Shown here: piece after piece, positions 1 to 8,554 of the stretch
How positions within the stretch are numbered: the first letter of the stretch is position 1
Layout: the number at the start of each line of letters is the position of its first letter
Notes under the pieces: generated by a model
The model's database searches: none
Told to the model about the DNA's origin: nothing
Seen by the model: only the letters and a program-made list of their open reading frames with translations
Position numbers and translations under genes: made by a program
Source: Chthoniobacteraceae bacterium
GTDB lineage: Bacteria; Verrucomicrobiota; Verrucomicrobiia; Chthoniobacterales; Chthoniobacteraceae
DNA length: 34,673 bases
Assembly: GCA_947479475.1 (NCBI GenBank)
Contig: CANJZW010000049.1
Span: forward strand, 1 to 34,673
Reading direction: 5' to 3'

Positions 1-293
1 AAAAGACCCGCAAGGGGGCAGGTCGGCACTACAAGCACTTTTGAAAAAAAGACAACTGCAAATGAGGAACTTACAATAAAAAGGCTCCCGAAACTAGCCA
101 TTTTTAGACGCGAGTCCGCGAAGTAGGGCTAGAGAGGCTTTTCTGAGCATTGGCTTTGTGTTTGCTCTTATTTCATATGTTAAAATGCCATTAAGTCATG
201 CAGTTTTCTGCGAACGAATTTTAGCAGCCTTCCTGCGGCGCCCCTAGAGCGACCCACAGGGCGCGTAAAACTCCCGCCTCCGCTCCCTACGCG
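1..293. other. Non-coding left edge
   Basis: This stretch is visibly more A/T-rich than the rest of the window, especially around 40-220, and lies downstream of the M48 protease gene, which ends at 294 on the minus strand. I see no convincing reading frame, no tRNA and no clear terminator with a T-run. It may be the intergenic region before a gene outside the window. Confidence 0.5.
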
Positions 294-2102
294 CTATTTT
301 AGCGGCGGCACCGGCACCCCCATGGCATCGCCAACCGCCCGGACAAAAGCAATTTCCAAGTCCGTGTACACACCGTCCGCAGACGCCACCGCCATGCAGC
401 TCTGTAAAAGTGCGCCCCGCAACGCGGCCGCGCCCTGCTCGCATTCCTGAAGGGCGCGTTCGATGGTGGCCACCGGGATCTGCGCTACATCCAGACGCAG
501 CAACTCTCCCAGACCCAGAGCCTTCCAGCCTCGCTGAAAAGACTCGTCCCGGGCCGTCTCCTCGTCTGCACCCAGGGCGGCCATTGCAGAAAGGACGACT
601 TGAAGGGGCCCTTTCAAAGACATGCCATCGGTGTACCTGACAGGCGCCACGGGGCGCAGCCCTGAGGCCACCCCCAGATGCCGGCGGACCGACTGAAGCA
701 GCATCATTTCGAACAAGTTATACACCCTGTCCGCCAGGACCTGGCGCTCACAGGCCGACAGCAGTGAACCCACCTGCGGTTTGGGCAGGTGGCGCGCGGC
801 AGAAAGCGCGAGGTCCAGCAGCGCCATCCGCTGCGGCGTACTGCACGCGGCGAGGCCTCCCCCCGCGTCGGAAGCAGCCTCGTCCCCAAACGCCTCAAGG
901 AGGCCCAGCACCACCCGCCCGGAGGATTCGGCATTCCTCGCCAAATCAACCCACTCCTCCGGCAACCCTCCCAACAGTTCTCTGGCATCTGCAAAAGCCG
1001 CCGAGCCGGCAAATCCTGCCGCGGGTGCGGATCCGGATTCGTCTTCCCCTTCCTCCCTCTCCTGCGCCGGGCCTTCCAGCATTTCGCCCTGCCAGGCCGG
1101 ATCCAGCCGCCGGATCCTATCCGTCAGAGGCGGATGGGTGGCAAACAACGCCGAGAAAAAACCGGCGGCGCCATCGCAAAAAAGCATGTGCGACACCTCC
1201 GTGGCCCTAGGAGCCGCCAGCCGCGAGCCTTCAGCGAATCCTCCAATTTTCTTCAAAGCTCCACTGATCCCCTGAGGGTTACGGGTAAACTGCACAGCCG
1301 ATGCATCCGCCAGAAACTCCCGCTGCCGCGAGATCGCAGCCTGGATCCAGCGGGCGAAAAAAGCCCCGACAGAGCCGATGACCAGCAGGCCGATTCCTGA
1401 CACGAAAAGAATGGCGGGGAGGCTGCTTCCCTCCTGTTTTTTTCCAGACCCGGATTGCCCTCCGCTCCTCCCAGAGGTGTGGGGCGCCAGACGCACGAGC
1501 ACTTTGCCCAAAACGGAGAGGACCAGGATTCCCGCAATCCAGGCCATCATGTGGAAGTTCAGCCGCATGTCTCCGTTGAGGATGTGGCTGCATTCGTGTG
1601 CCACAACTCCCTGCAATTCGTCACGCGTCAGGCGTTCCAGGCACCCTCGACTGACCGCCACGACGGCGGAAGAAGGGTCTGCACCCGCAGCGAACGCGTT
1701 AATGGCCGGTTCTTCGTCCAACACCCAGACCTCGGGGACGCGCACGCCAGAGGCGATGGAAACTTCTTCCACCACATTGAGGAGCCGTTTTTCGTGAAAG
1801 TCTGCGGCATCCGGCGTGACAAGGCGTCCCCCCAACGCCTTGGCCACCGAGGCACCGCCCCCTGACAGAGAGGCCCACTTTGAAAGCACGCCGATTCCCA
1901 TGGGCAGAAGCGTGGCTCCGGCCGTCCACGGCAACAGGGCCCAGTGGGGCCGAAAATGAAATTCCACGCGTCGGTACCACGCAAGCATCACCTCGCACCC
2001 TAAATGGACGGAGAGGACGGTCAGAAAGACCGCGCCTGCAAAAATCCAGAGCAACCGGCCGGTGCGCTCACGCGCGGCATCCTGCGCTGCAAAAAAATCC
2101 AT
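294..2102 (-). CDS. Membrane M48 (HtpX-like) zinc metalloprotease with C-terminal extension
   Basis: Predicted integral inner-membrane zinc endopeptidase of family M48, probably involved in membrane protein quality control. The 602-residue product has the zinc motif HECSH at residues 169-173 and the third-ligand Glu in REFLADA at about 262. Hydrophobic segments lie near residues 17-40, 55-75, 185-203 and 230-250, the usual HtpX-like layout with the active site facing the cytosol. HtpX proteins are about 290 residues; here another 250 or so follow, ending in a segment with the aDGv...E pattern (residues 575-600) that resembles TerB-like helical domains. The ATG at 2102 is the first in frame and has no Shine-Dalgarno; a heptamer repeat array lies 8 bp upstream. 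lemA precedes it on the same strand, a common pairing for M48 and LemA proteins. The family is certain, the substrate unknown. Confidence 0.9.
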   Translation of the reverse strand: MDFFAAQDAARERTGRLLWIFAGAVFLTVLSVHLGCEVMLAWYRRVEFHFRPHWALLPWTAGATLLPMGIGVLSKWASLSGGGASVAKALGGRLVTPDAADFHEKRLLNVVEEVSIASGVRVPEVWVLDEEPAINAFAAGADPSSAVVAVSRGCLERLTRDELQGVVAHECSHILNGDMRLNFHMMAWIAGILVLSVLGKVLVRLAPHTSGRSGGQSGSGKKQEGSSLPAILFVSGIGLLVIGSVGAFFARWIQAAISRQREFLADASAVQFTRNPQGISGALKKIGGFAEGSRLAAPRATEVSHMLFCDGAAGFFSALFATHPPLTDRIRRLDPAWQGEMLEGPAQEREEGEDESGSAPAAGFAGSAAFADARELLGGLPEEWVDLARNAESSGRVVLGLLEAFGDEAASDAGGGLAACSTPQRMALLDLALSAARHLPKPQVGSLLSACERQVLADRVYNLFEMMLLQSVRRHLGVASGLRPVAPVRYTDGMSLKGPLQVVLSAMAALGADEETARDESFQRGWKALGLGELLRLDVAQIPVATIERALQECEQGAAALRGALLQSCMAVASADGVYTDLEIAFVRAVGDAMGVPVPPLK

Positions 2103-2110
2103 GGGGCTTA

Positions 2111-2145
2111 GTTCTTGGTTCTTAGTTCTTTGTTCTTTGTTCTTG
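2111..2145. repeat. Tandem heptamer array GTTCTTN x5
   Basis: Five back-to-back 7-bp units, GTTCTT followed by G, A, T, T and G, begin 8 bp upstream of the M48 protease start codon. On the coding (minus) strand the array reads as repeated NAAGAAC within the 5' leader. Two degenerate GTTCT units follow at 2152 and 2162. Short arrays of this kind can change length by slipped-strand mispairing, which would alter leader length rather than reading frame. Confidence 0.85.
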
Positions 2146-2258
2146 GGAGCTGTTCTAAACTGTTCTGAGGGGGGCTGAAAAGAGCTCCTGAGCTTTAAAA
2201 AAGCCTGGAAGGAGGAAGTCCCAGGGAAACCCGGAGAGACTAGCCAAAAGTCTGGGAG

Positions 2259-2276
2259 CCAGTTCCGGGAAACTGG
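2259..2276. other. Hairpin in the lemA-M48 spacer
   Basis: CCAGTT and AACTGG form a perfect 6-bp inverted repeat around a 6-nt loop. A second short inverted repeat (AGACT...AGTCT, about 2237-2253) lies beside it. There is no T-run, so a processing site or RNA stabiliser between the two genes is as likely as a terminator. Confidence 0.4.
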
Positions 2277-2291
2277 AGCGGTTCCTTTTGA

Positions 2292-2330
2292 GAAAAGAAG
2301 CCCGCGCTTAAAGCAAACCTGAGGCGGGCC
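2292..2330 (-). terminator. Possible weak terminator or attenuator after lemA
   Basis: On the minus strand, just after the lemA stop, GCCCGC pairs with GCGGGC (plus-strand positions 2324-2329 and 2300-2305) around an 18-nt loop. It is followed by the T-rich tract TTCTTTTC. The loop is long and the T-run is interrupted, so partial termination between lemA and the protease gene is the most that can be inferred. Confidence 0.4.
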
Positions 2331-2351
2331 AGAGTCGGAATTGGCGCAAAA

Positions 2352-2960
2352 TCATGCGAAACTCACCTTGGGTGCCTCCCTCTCCGCGGCTTCTTTCACC
2401 TCGAACAGGGAGGCCGACTGGAAGCCCAAAAAGTTGACGATCAGGACGGTGGGAAAAGTCTGCCGAGCGACGTTGTACAGGGTCACCGCGTCATTGTACC
2501 CCTGACGCGCGAAGGACACCTTGTTTTCGGTGGAGGTGAGTTCCTCCGTGAGCTGCATCATGTTCTGGTTGGCCTTCAACTCGGGGTAGGCCTCGGAAAC
2601 CGCCATGAGGCGCCCCATGACCCCGCCGAGGCCCTGTTCGGCTTGGAGCAGGCGCTGGATGTTCCCTTCGTCGGCAGGGTTTGAAGAAAGGGCCTGCAGG
2701 GCGGAGGACGCCTGGTTGCGCGCGGCGATGACGGCCTCGAGTGTTTCACGCTCGTGGCGCATGTACCCGCGCGCCGTCTCGACCAGGTTCGGAATGAGGT
2801 CGTAACGGCGTTTTAACTGCACATCAATCTGGGCGAAGGCGTTTTGAAACCGGGCGCGAGCACTCACCAGCCCGTTGTAGCAACCCACTCCCCAGACGAG
2901 GACCAGTAAGAAAAACAGGGCCACGACTACTGCGAAAATAACGGCTATGCTCAGAGTCAT
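2352..2960 (-). CDS. lemA: LemA family protein
   Basis: 202-residue LemA-family protein. The N-terminus is a hydrophobic anchor (residues 4-26), followed by the family signature YNGLVSARARFQNAFAQIDV and the RRYDLIPNLV segment at about 50-60, then long helices. LemA proteins are membrane-anchored helical bundles with the bulk outside the cytoplasmic membrane in an N-out arrangement; their biochemical role is poorly defined. The length is normal. The ATG at 2960 gives the anchor directly and has no Shine-Dalgarno. The M48 protease gene follows 249 bp downstream on the same strand, and pairing of LemA with M48/HtpX-type proteases is common, which suggests a shared role in membrane protein surveillance (inference). 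Confidence 0.93.
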   Translation of the reverse strand: MTLSIAVIFAVVVALFFLLVLVWGVGCYNGLVSARARFQNAFAQIDVQLKRRYDLIPNLVETARGYMRHERETLEAVIAARNQASSALQALSSNPADEGNIQRLLQAEQGLGGVMGRLMAVSEAYPELKANQNMMQLTEELTSTENKVSFARQGYNDAVTLYNVARQTFPTVLIVNFLGFQSASLFEVKEAAEREAPKVSFA

Positions 2961-3138
2961 AAGGTTTCGATAGGTTGCAGCTGATGGTTCTAATCTGCGT
3001 TAAATTTGGGAAAAGCCAAATGCGAATCACCGCAAACATCTGGGGTTTTCACTTTAAAGTTTAGTCGATAGATCTGCCCCAAACAAGACCTGCTTCCCGT
3101 TTGCCAGAAAGCCGCATTTCCCTCCAACATACTGCTCC

Positions 3139-3894
3139 ATGTCCAAAGCCGCCGTCATCATTCCCGCACGCTGGGCCTCCACCCGCTTTCCCGGCAAACC
3201 CCTGCATCTTTTGGCGGGCAAACCCCTTGTCCAGCACGTCTGGGAGCGGGCCTCCCGCGCCCGCGGCGTGGAAACCGTCATCGTCGCCACCGACGACATG
3301 CGGATTGCCGAGGCCGCCTTCGGCTTCGGCGCAGAGGTGGCGCTTACCTCCCCCCAATGTGTTTCCGGGACGGATCGCTGCGCGGAAGTCGCCGCCCGCC
3401 TCAAGGGCCTTTCGCACGTGATCAACGTGCAGGGCGACGAGCCGCTGATCGACCCAGCACTCATCAGCCGGCTCGCACGCACGCTCGCGCGGGAACCCTC
3501 GCTGGCCATGGTCACGGCGGCCGTCCCCTTTGCGCCGGACGAGGATCCGGCCAATCCTAACGCGGTCAAAGTGGTGCTCAACCGCGACTCCAACGCGCTT
3601 TATTTTTCCCGCAGTCTCCTTCCCTATCCCCGCGATGGAGGGAAGTTTGCCTTCCTGCGCCACCTCGGGATCTACGGCTACAGCAGAAAATTCCTGCTTC
3701 AATTCGTGAAATGGCGCACAGGAAAACTTGAGGCTGCAGAATCCCTCGAACAGTTGCGTGCCCTGGAGCACGGAGCCACGATCCGAGTACTTTCCACAAA
3801 ATCCGCGTCGATCGGGGTGGACACCCCCTCGGATGCCCTCGCGGCCGAAGCGCTCCTTTCTCGTGGGGCCCGGTTGAGGGCGGCGCGCAAGTGA
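3139..3894 (+). CDS. kdsB: 3-deoxy-manno-octulosonate cytidylyltransferase
   Basis: KdsB (CMP-Kdo synthetase) activates Kdo with CTP to give CMP-Kdo, the donor for the inner core of lipopolysaccharide; it acts in the cytosol. The 251-residue protein starts with the nucleotide-binding signature IPARWASTRFPGKPL (residues 8-22) and carries VQGDEPLI (about 95-102), whose Asp coordinates magnesium. The length is normal. The ATG at 3139 places the signature where it belongs; no Shine-Dalgarno is visible. It is the first gene of the set kdsB-pyrG-aroK-queG, 64 bp ahead of the CTP synthase gene that makes its co-substrate. Its presence shows that the organism makes Kdo and so has a Gram-negative envelope. 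Confidence 0.96.
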   Translation: MSKAAVIIPARWASTRFPGKPLHLLAGKPLVQHVWERASRARGVETVIVATDDMRIAEAAFGFGAEVALTSPQCVSGTDRCAEVAARLKGLSHVINVQGDEPLIDPALISRLARTLAREPSLAMVTAAVPFAPDEDPANPNAVKVVLNRDSNALYFSRSLLPYPRDGGKFAFLRHLGIYGYSRKFLLQFVKWRTGKLEAAESLEQLRALEHGATIRVLSTKSASIGVDTPSDALAAEALLSRGARLRAARK

Positions 3895-3958
3895 GTCTTC
3901 CTTTTCCTATTATTTACGCACCGGACAGCCTATCTTTGGTTCAACTTAATCTGTCACT

Positions 3959-5578
3959 ATGGCCAAATCTAATCATCCCATGAAGTATATCTTTGTCACC
4001 GGGGGTGTTGTCTCCTCATTAGGCAAAGGTCTGGCCGCAGCCTCCCTGGGTACCCTTCTTGAAAACCGCGGACTCAAGGTGGTTCTTCAGAAATTTGATC
4101 CCTATTTGAATGTCGATCCGGGCACAATGAACCCGTTCCAACATGGGGAAGTCTATGTGTTGGATGATGGCGCGGAAACGGATCTTGATCTGGGCCACTA
4201 CGAACGCTTCACCAGCTCCGTGCTGAGCCGCTCCAACAGCACCACCTCCGGCCAGGTCTACGAAACGGTGCTCGCAAGGGAGCGGCGCGGCGATTATCTG
4301 GGCAACACGGTGCAAGTCATCCCGCACGTCACTGACGAGATCAAGCTGCGGCTGCGCACGCTTTCAAGCGAGCAGCCCTGCGACATTCTCATCACTGAAA
4401 TCGGGGGCACTACCGGCGACATTGAAGGGCTCCCTTTTTTGGAGGCGATCCGACAATTCGTACTGGAAGTGGGCCCTCAAAATGTGGTGATCATGCACGT
4501 CACCCTCGTGCCCTTCATCAAGGCGGCGGGCGAGCTCAAAACCAAGCCCTCGCAGCAGTCCATCGCGAAGCTGCGAGAAATCGGGCTGCATCCGCAGGTG
4601 CTGATATGCCGGACAGAACACCCTCTGGAGGAGGATGTTCGCCAAAAGCTTTCGATGTTCTGCAACGTCCCTCTGGACGCCGTCGTCGAAGCCAGGGACG
4701 TGGACCACTCCATTTATGAAATGCCCCTCATGCTGCAGCGGGAGGGGTTGGACGACACCATTTGCGAACTGCTGCACCTCACCGCTCCGCCCGCGGCAAT
4801 GAAGGAATGGCGCCGGTTTGTGGACCGCGTCGTCTATCCTAAAAAGAGGGTCAAAATCGCAGTCGTCGGGAAGTACATCGAGCTTCAGGACGCCTACAAG
4901 TCGATCTACGAGTCCCTCACACACGCCGCCGCTGCAAGCGACTGCGGCATCGACCTCGTCCGTGTGGACGCGGAAACTTTGGAAGACTGGAATCCCGCAA
5001 CGGTGCTCAAAGACGTGGCCGGCGTGTTGGTTCCAGGAGGGTTCGGAGAGCGTGGCGTGGAGGGCAAGATCAACGCGACTCGGTTTGCGCGCGAAAACAA
5101 CGTGCCCTTCCTCGGCTTGTGCTTGGGAATGCAGGTGGCGACCATCGAGTTCGCACGCAACGTCTGCGGGCTTGCGGACGCCAATTCCGCGGAATTCGAC
5201 CCGGAATCCAAAAACTGCGTGATTCATCTTCTGGAAGAGCAGAAGGACGTCACGGGCAAGGGTGCCACCATGCGCCTGGGGACTTGGCCGACGCTCATCA
5301 AAGAGGGGACCAAGGCCCACAAGGTCTACGCCACGGGGGAGATCCGCGAGCGGCACCGGCACCGTTACGAGTTCAACCTCGCCTACCGCGAGCAGATGGA
5401 GGCCAAGGGCTTCATCATTTCAGGCACTTCTCCGGATGGAAATCTTGTGGAACTCATTGAGCTCAAAGCGCATCCCTATTTTCTGGCGTGCCAGTTCCAC
5501 CCCGAGTTCCAGTCCAAGCCAAACCACCCTCACCCGTTGTTCAGCGGGTTCATCCAGGCCAGCCTGGCTAACTGTTAG
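3959..5578 (+). CDS. pyrG: CTP synthase
   Basis: PyrG converts UTP to CTP using ATP and ammonia from glutamine, the last step of de novo pyrimidine nucleotide synthesis. The 539-residue protein has the N-terminal synthetase domain with [15 protein letters not shown] (residues 10-24) and, after about residue 298, a class I glutamine amidotransferase domain. This domain has the nucleophile Cys388 in GLCLGMQ and His514/Glu516 in QFHPEF. All catalytic residues are present and the length is typical. The ATG at 3959 is used; the internal ATG at 3980 is also possible because most homologues begin close to MKYIFVTGG. The leader is A/T-rich without a Shine-Dalgarno. The aroK start lies 11 bp after the stop. 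Confidence 0.97.
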   Translation: MAKSNHPMKYIFVTGGVVSSLGKGLAAASLGTLLENRGLKVVLQKFDPYLNVDPGTMNPFQHGEVYVLDDGAETDLDLGHYERFTSSVLSRSNSTTSGQVYETVLARERRGDYLGNTVQVIPHVTDEIKLRLRTLSSEQPCDILITEIGGTTGDIEGLPFLEAIRQFVLEVGPQNVVIMHVTLVPFIKAAGELKTKPSQQSIAKLREIGLHPQVLICRTEHPLEEDVRQKLSMFCNVPLDAVVEARDVDHSIYEMPLMLQREGLDDTICELLHLTAPPAAMKEWRRFVDRVVYPKKRVKIAVVGKYIELQDAYKSIYESLTHAAAASDCGIDLVRVDAETLEDWNPATVLKDVAGVLVPGGFGERGVEGKINATRFARENNVPFLGLCLGMQVATIEFARNVCGLADANSAEFDPESKNCVIHLLEEQKDVTGKGATMRLGTWPTLIKEGTKAHKVYATGEIRERHRHRYEFNLAYREQMEAKGFIISGTSPDGNLVELIELKAHPYFLACQFHPEFQSKPNHPHPLFSGFIQASLANC

Positions 5579-5589
5579 CCCGCGCCCCC

Positions 5590-6135
5590 GTGTCCCTTCC
5601 GTATCCAGACAATCTCGTGCTCATCGGTTTCATGGGCAGCGGCAAGTCCTCTGTGGGAAAATTGACAGCCCGGGCTTTGGGGTTTCAATTTTTTGACACG
5701 GACCAAGCCATCGTCGAGCGGGCGGGACGGCCGATTTCCTCGATCTTCGAAACGGACGGGGAGGCCGCGTTTCGGGCCTTGGAGACAGAGGTGATTGCCT
5801 CGCTCGGCCACCTGCACCGCTGTGTTATTTCCACCGGCGGCGGGGCCGTCCTGTCGGAACGCAACCGCGAATTGCTGCGTGCGCTTGGGTTTGTGGTGTG
5901 CCTGACCGCGTCGGACGAGGTCCTTTTTGAACGCGTCGCGCGCAATACGAAGAGGCCCCTCCTCCAAACCGAAAACCCGCGGGCCACTCTCTCGAAGCTC
6001 ATCGGGGAACGCAACGCCCTGTATTCCGAAACGGCGCATTGGACCCTGGACACGACTACTGTCCCCCAGTCAGGTGCAGTTGAGGCTCTTACTGCCGCGG
6101 CCAAAGAGGCTTTTGCGTGGAAACGCACCCCCTAA
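5590..6135 (+). CDS. aroK: Shikimate kinase
   Basis: AroK phosphorylates the 3-hydroxyl of shikimate with ATP, the fifth step towards chorismate and the aromatic amino acids. The 181-residue protein has the Walker A loop GFMGSGKSS (residues 13-21), the FFDTD segment with Asp36 and Asp38 for magnesium and substrate binding, and the STGGGAV motif near residue 80 that contacts shikimate. The start is a GTG 11 bp after the pyrG stop, without a Shine-Dalgarno, suggesting translational coupling to pyrG. The 3' end overlaps queG by 19 bp, so the two genes are almost certainly co-transcribed. The length is typical for AroK. Confidence 0.95.
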   Translation: MSLPYPDNLVLIGFMGSGKSSVGKLTARALGFQFFDTDQAIVERAGRPISSIFETDGEAAFRALETEVIASLGHLHRCVISTGGGAVLSERNRELLRALGFVVCLTASDEVLFERVARNTKRPLLQTENPRATLSKLIGERNALYSETAHWTLDTTTVPQSGAVEALTAAAKEAFAWKRTP

Positions 6136-7184
6136 AACTTGCCGTCCAAGCGCACGCCAAGCGGCTCGGCTTTGACGCCTGCCGCTTTGCCTCCGCCCAA
6201 TCGCCGCCCCACGCAGACGCCTTCCGCCAGTGGCTCGCAGAGGGCAAGGCTGGAGAGATGGCCTGGCTGGGTAAAAACGCGGACCGCCGCACCGACCCGC
6301 AACTCGTTCTTCCCGGGGCAAAGACGATCATCATGGTCGCCCGCAACTACGCCCCCGCAGGGCCAAGCCCCCACCCACGAACCGGTTATGAAATTGCCCG
6401 GTACGCCTGGGGAGAAGACTACCACGAGGTGCTAACGCCGAGGATCCGGGAACTGGAGGAAGTGCTTGCCGCGCAGGGTGGCCGGCAACGCAGCTACATC
6501 GACACCGGGCCTGTGTTGGAACGCGACTATGCCGTGCTGGCCGGGCTGGGGTGGCACGGGAAAAGCACGATGGTGATTTCCCGGGAGCTCGGCGCCTTTT
6601 TCTTTCTGGGTGCGCTCCTGACCACGCTCGAAATCCCTCCGGACGCCCCGGCCGTGGACCGTTGCGGCCGCTGCACAAAATGCATAGACGTTTGCCCGAC
6701 GGCCGCCATCACCGGCCCGCAGCAACTCGACGCGAGGCGCTGCGTCTCCTACCTGACCATCGAACTCAAGGGGGCGATCCCGGAAGAACTTCGCCCGCTC
6801 ATCGGCAACAGGATTTACGGCTGCGACGACTGCGCCGCGGTCTGCCCCTGGAACCGTTTCGCCAAAGCCTCCACGGAAGTACGCTTTGCCGCCCAACCTT
6901 TTGCCTACTCCTGGAGGCTGAGAGATTTTCTGGCCCTCGACAATGCGGCGTTCCGGGAGCTGTTCCGAGATTCGCCGATCAAGAGAATCAAGCGGCGGGG
7001 GTTTCTGAGGAATGTGTGCGTGGCGCTGGGCAACACAGGAGGGGCAGAGGATCTTGCCGCGCTGCAAAAAGCGGCTTCGGATCCAGAGCCGCTGATTGCC
7101 GAACACGCATCCTGGGCGCTGGGGGAGATTGAGCGCAGAAGCGGGGCCGCCAAACAAGCCGCAGAGCCTCTCTTGCCGGCGTAG
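6117..7184 (+). CDS. queG: Epoxyqueuosine reductase
   Basis: QueG performs the last step of queuosine synthesis, cobalamin-dependent reduction of epoxyqueuosine in tRNA. The 355-residue protein has the conserved DTGPVLERDYA segment (from Asp129), a ferredoxin-type cluster CGRCTKCIDVCP (Cys183, 186, 189, 193), and Cys209 with CDDCAAVCPW (Cys236, 239, 243) for the second [4Fe-4S] cluster. A C-terminal HEAT-like repeat (about 280-340) resembles the tRNA-binding end of the family. The GTG start at 6117 lies inside aroK but has a good Shine-Dalgarno, AAGAGG, 7 nt upstream, which decides the start. No other queuosine gene is in the window. Confidence 0.95.
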   Translation: METHPLKLAVQAHAKRLGFDACRFASAQSPPHADAFRQWLAEGKAGEMAWLGKNADRRTDPQLVLPGAKTIIMVARNYAPAGPSPHPRTGYEIARYAWGEDYHEVLTPRIRELEEVLAAQGGRQRSYIDTGPVLERDYAVLAGLGWHGKSTMVISRELGAFFFLGALLTTLEIPPDAPAVDRCGRCTKCIDVCPTAAITGPQQLDARRCVSYLTIELKGAIPEELRPLIGNRIYGCDDCAAVCPWNRFAKASTEVRFAAQPFAYSWRLRDFLALDNAAFRELFRDSPIKRIKRRGFLRNVCVALGNTGGAEDLAALQKAASDPEPLIAEHASWALGEIERRSGAAKQAAEPLLPA

Positions 7185-7197
7185 CCCCCTGCCAAAA

Positions 7198-7224
7198 CGG
7201 AGTCTAGCGCCCGTGCCGATTCCG
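7198..7224. terminator. Weak hairpin between convergent queG and glpX
   Basis: CGGAGTC and GATTCCG can pair over 7 positions with one G-T wobble and a 13-nt loop, in the 45-bp space between the two convergent stop codons. There is no T-run. It could serve as a weak bidirectional terminator, but the evidence is only positional. Confidence 0.28.
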
Positions 7225-7229
7225 CCGCC

Positions 7230-8294
7230 TCAGAGCTTCCGGTCGCTGCGGGCGCTGCGCAGGTGGATCGTCTTGGTCTCCAAGTCGTGGATCGCCTTGA
7301 TGTAGCGCACGGTGCGACTGCGCGCCCTCATGAGAATCGACGTGGTCGTCGCCTTTTTACCGGTCACCTTGACGCCGGGAAGCAGTGGGCTGTCGCTGAT
7401 TCCGGTCGCGCAAAAAATGGCGCTGTCGCCTTGGATGAGGTCGTCCACTCCGTAAACGCGGTCCACCTCAGCCAGGCCAACCTCGGCGGCCACGCTTTCG
7501 CGTTCTGCCTGATCTTTAGGCCACATTTGAAGCAACATGCCACCGCCCATCGCCTTGAGTGCGGCGGCGGTGAGGATCCCCTCGGGGGAACCTCCGATGC
7601 CGTAGTAAAGATCAACGCCGGAATCCGCCAGGGAAGGCGAGACGGCCGCGGTAATATCTCCGTCGGAGATAAGCCGGAGTGCGGCACCCGAGCGGCGGAT
7701 TTGCTCGATGAGCTTGGCGTGGCGCGGCCGGTTCATGGTCATTACGACGAGCTCCGGAACGCGCTTATCAAGCGCCTTGGCGACAAGGGCAAGCGTATGC
7801 TCAAGGGGCGCTTCGAGGCTCAGGACCTCCATTCCCTGCTCCATCGCGCGCACGACGGCGGGCCCGTAGGCGAGTTTGGTGGAGTAAAAGGCGGGAAGAT
7901 TCCGCATGGCGCGTGTGTTCCCTGCGTGGGTCTGGCTTGCGGCAATCACGGAGATGGAATTCGGCAGGCCGTTGGCGATGTTGGAGGTCCCGTCGATGGG
8001 GTCGAGGGCGATGTCAAAACTGGGAGAGCCCGGTTTCCAGGTGCCAAGGTGTTCGCCAAGGAAGATACCAGGCGCGTTGTCTTTAATCCCCTCGCCGATC
8101 ACGACCTCCCCGCAAAGGTCCACCAGGTCGAAGACTCCGTAAATCGCGTCGCAGGCCGCCTCGTCCGCAAGCTCCTTTTCCCCGCGCCCCAGCCAAGCGA
8201 GGGAATTCAAGGCGGCGTTTTCAGTCGCCCGAACGAATTCAAATTCGATGGTTCGCTCAGCGTCGCTCACGGAAAGGGAAACAGGATGATACAT
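7230..8294 (-). CDS. glpX: Fructose-1,6-bisphosphatase, class II
   Basis: Class II (GlpX-type) fructose-1,6-bisphosphatase, the irreversible gluconeogenic step from fructose 1,6-bisphosphate to fructose 6-phosphate. The protein is about 354 residues from the chosen ATG at 8294, slightly longer than the usual 320-340. It shows the GlpX features: the early FVRATENAAL segment, GEGIKDNAPG, the metal-binding DPIDGTSNIANG motif and GIGGSPEG. The frame stays open 40 codons further upstream, but that extension does not look like the family, so 8294 was preferred even though no Shine-Dalgarno is visible. It is transcribed divergently from ychF. With pyk in the same window, this is consistent with a standard glycolysis/gluconeogenesis network. 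Confidence 0.94.
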   Translation of the reverse strand: MYHPVSLSVSDAERTIEFEFVRATENAALNSLAWLGRGEKELADEAACDAIYGVFDLVDLCGEVVIGEGIKDNAPGIFLGEHLGTWKPGSPSFDIALDPIDGTSNIANGLPNSISVIAASQTHAGNTRAMRNLPAFYSTKLAYGPAVVRAMEQGMEVLSLEAPLEHTLALVAKALDKRVPELVVMTMNRPRHAKLIEQIRRSGAALRLISDGDITAAVSPSLADSGVDLYYGIGGSPEGILTAAALKAMGGGMLLQMWPKDQAERESVAAEVGLAEVDRVYGVDDLIQGDSAIFCATGISDSPLLPGVKVTGKKATTTSILMRARSRTVRYIKAIHDLETKTIHLRSARSDRKL

Positions 8295-8554
8295 GTGTAA
8301 GAAAGAGGTAACCCCTAAGTCATAGGCTGAAGATGGACGGGAGAACAGCTCCTGCCTGTGTTTTGGCCGTAAAATTACATTTTCCAACCTCCGGCCATCC
8401 TGCGGGTTCCTCACCTGCGATTCACAAAATCACGCGTCTTTGGGGTTTTAGGACTCAGGATTGAGCAAGAAGCGCTTTCAGTCTGTGTTTGTCTTTGCTT
8501 GCCCGCATGGGATTCTGTGAGACTGCTGGTCTTCACCTTTTAGCTTTTTATCCC

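Noticed and set aside
4364..5362. Long open frame on the minus strand inside pyrG
   Set aside because: It is antisense to a fully conserved CTP synthase; long antisense frames are expected in GC-rich codon usage, and the product has no recognisable feature.
7263..8300. 345-codon frame on the plus strand over glpX
   Set aside because: It mirrors the glpX frame on the other strand; glpX shows family motifs throughout and this one shows none.
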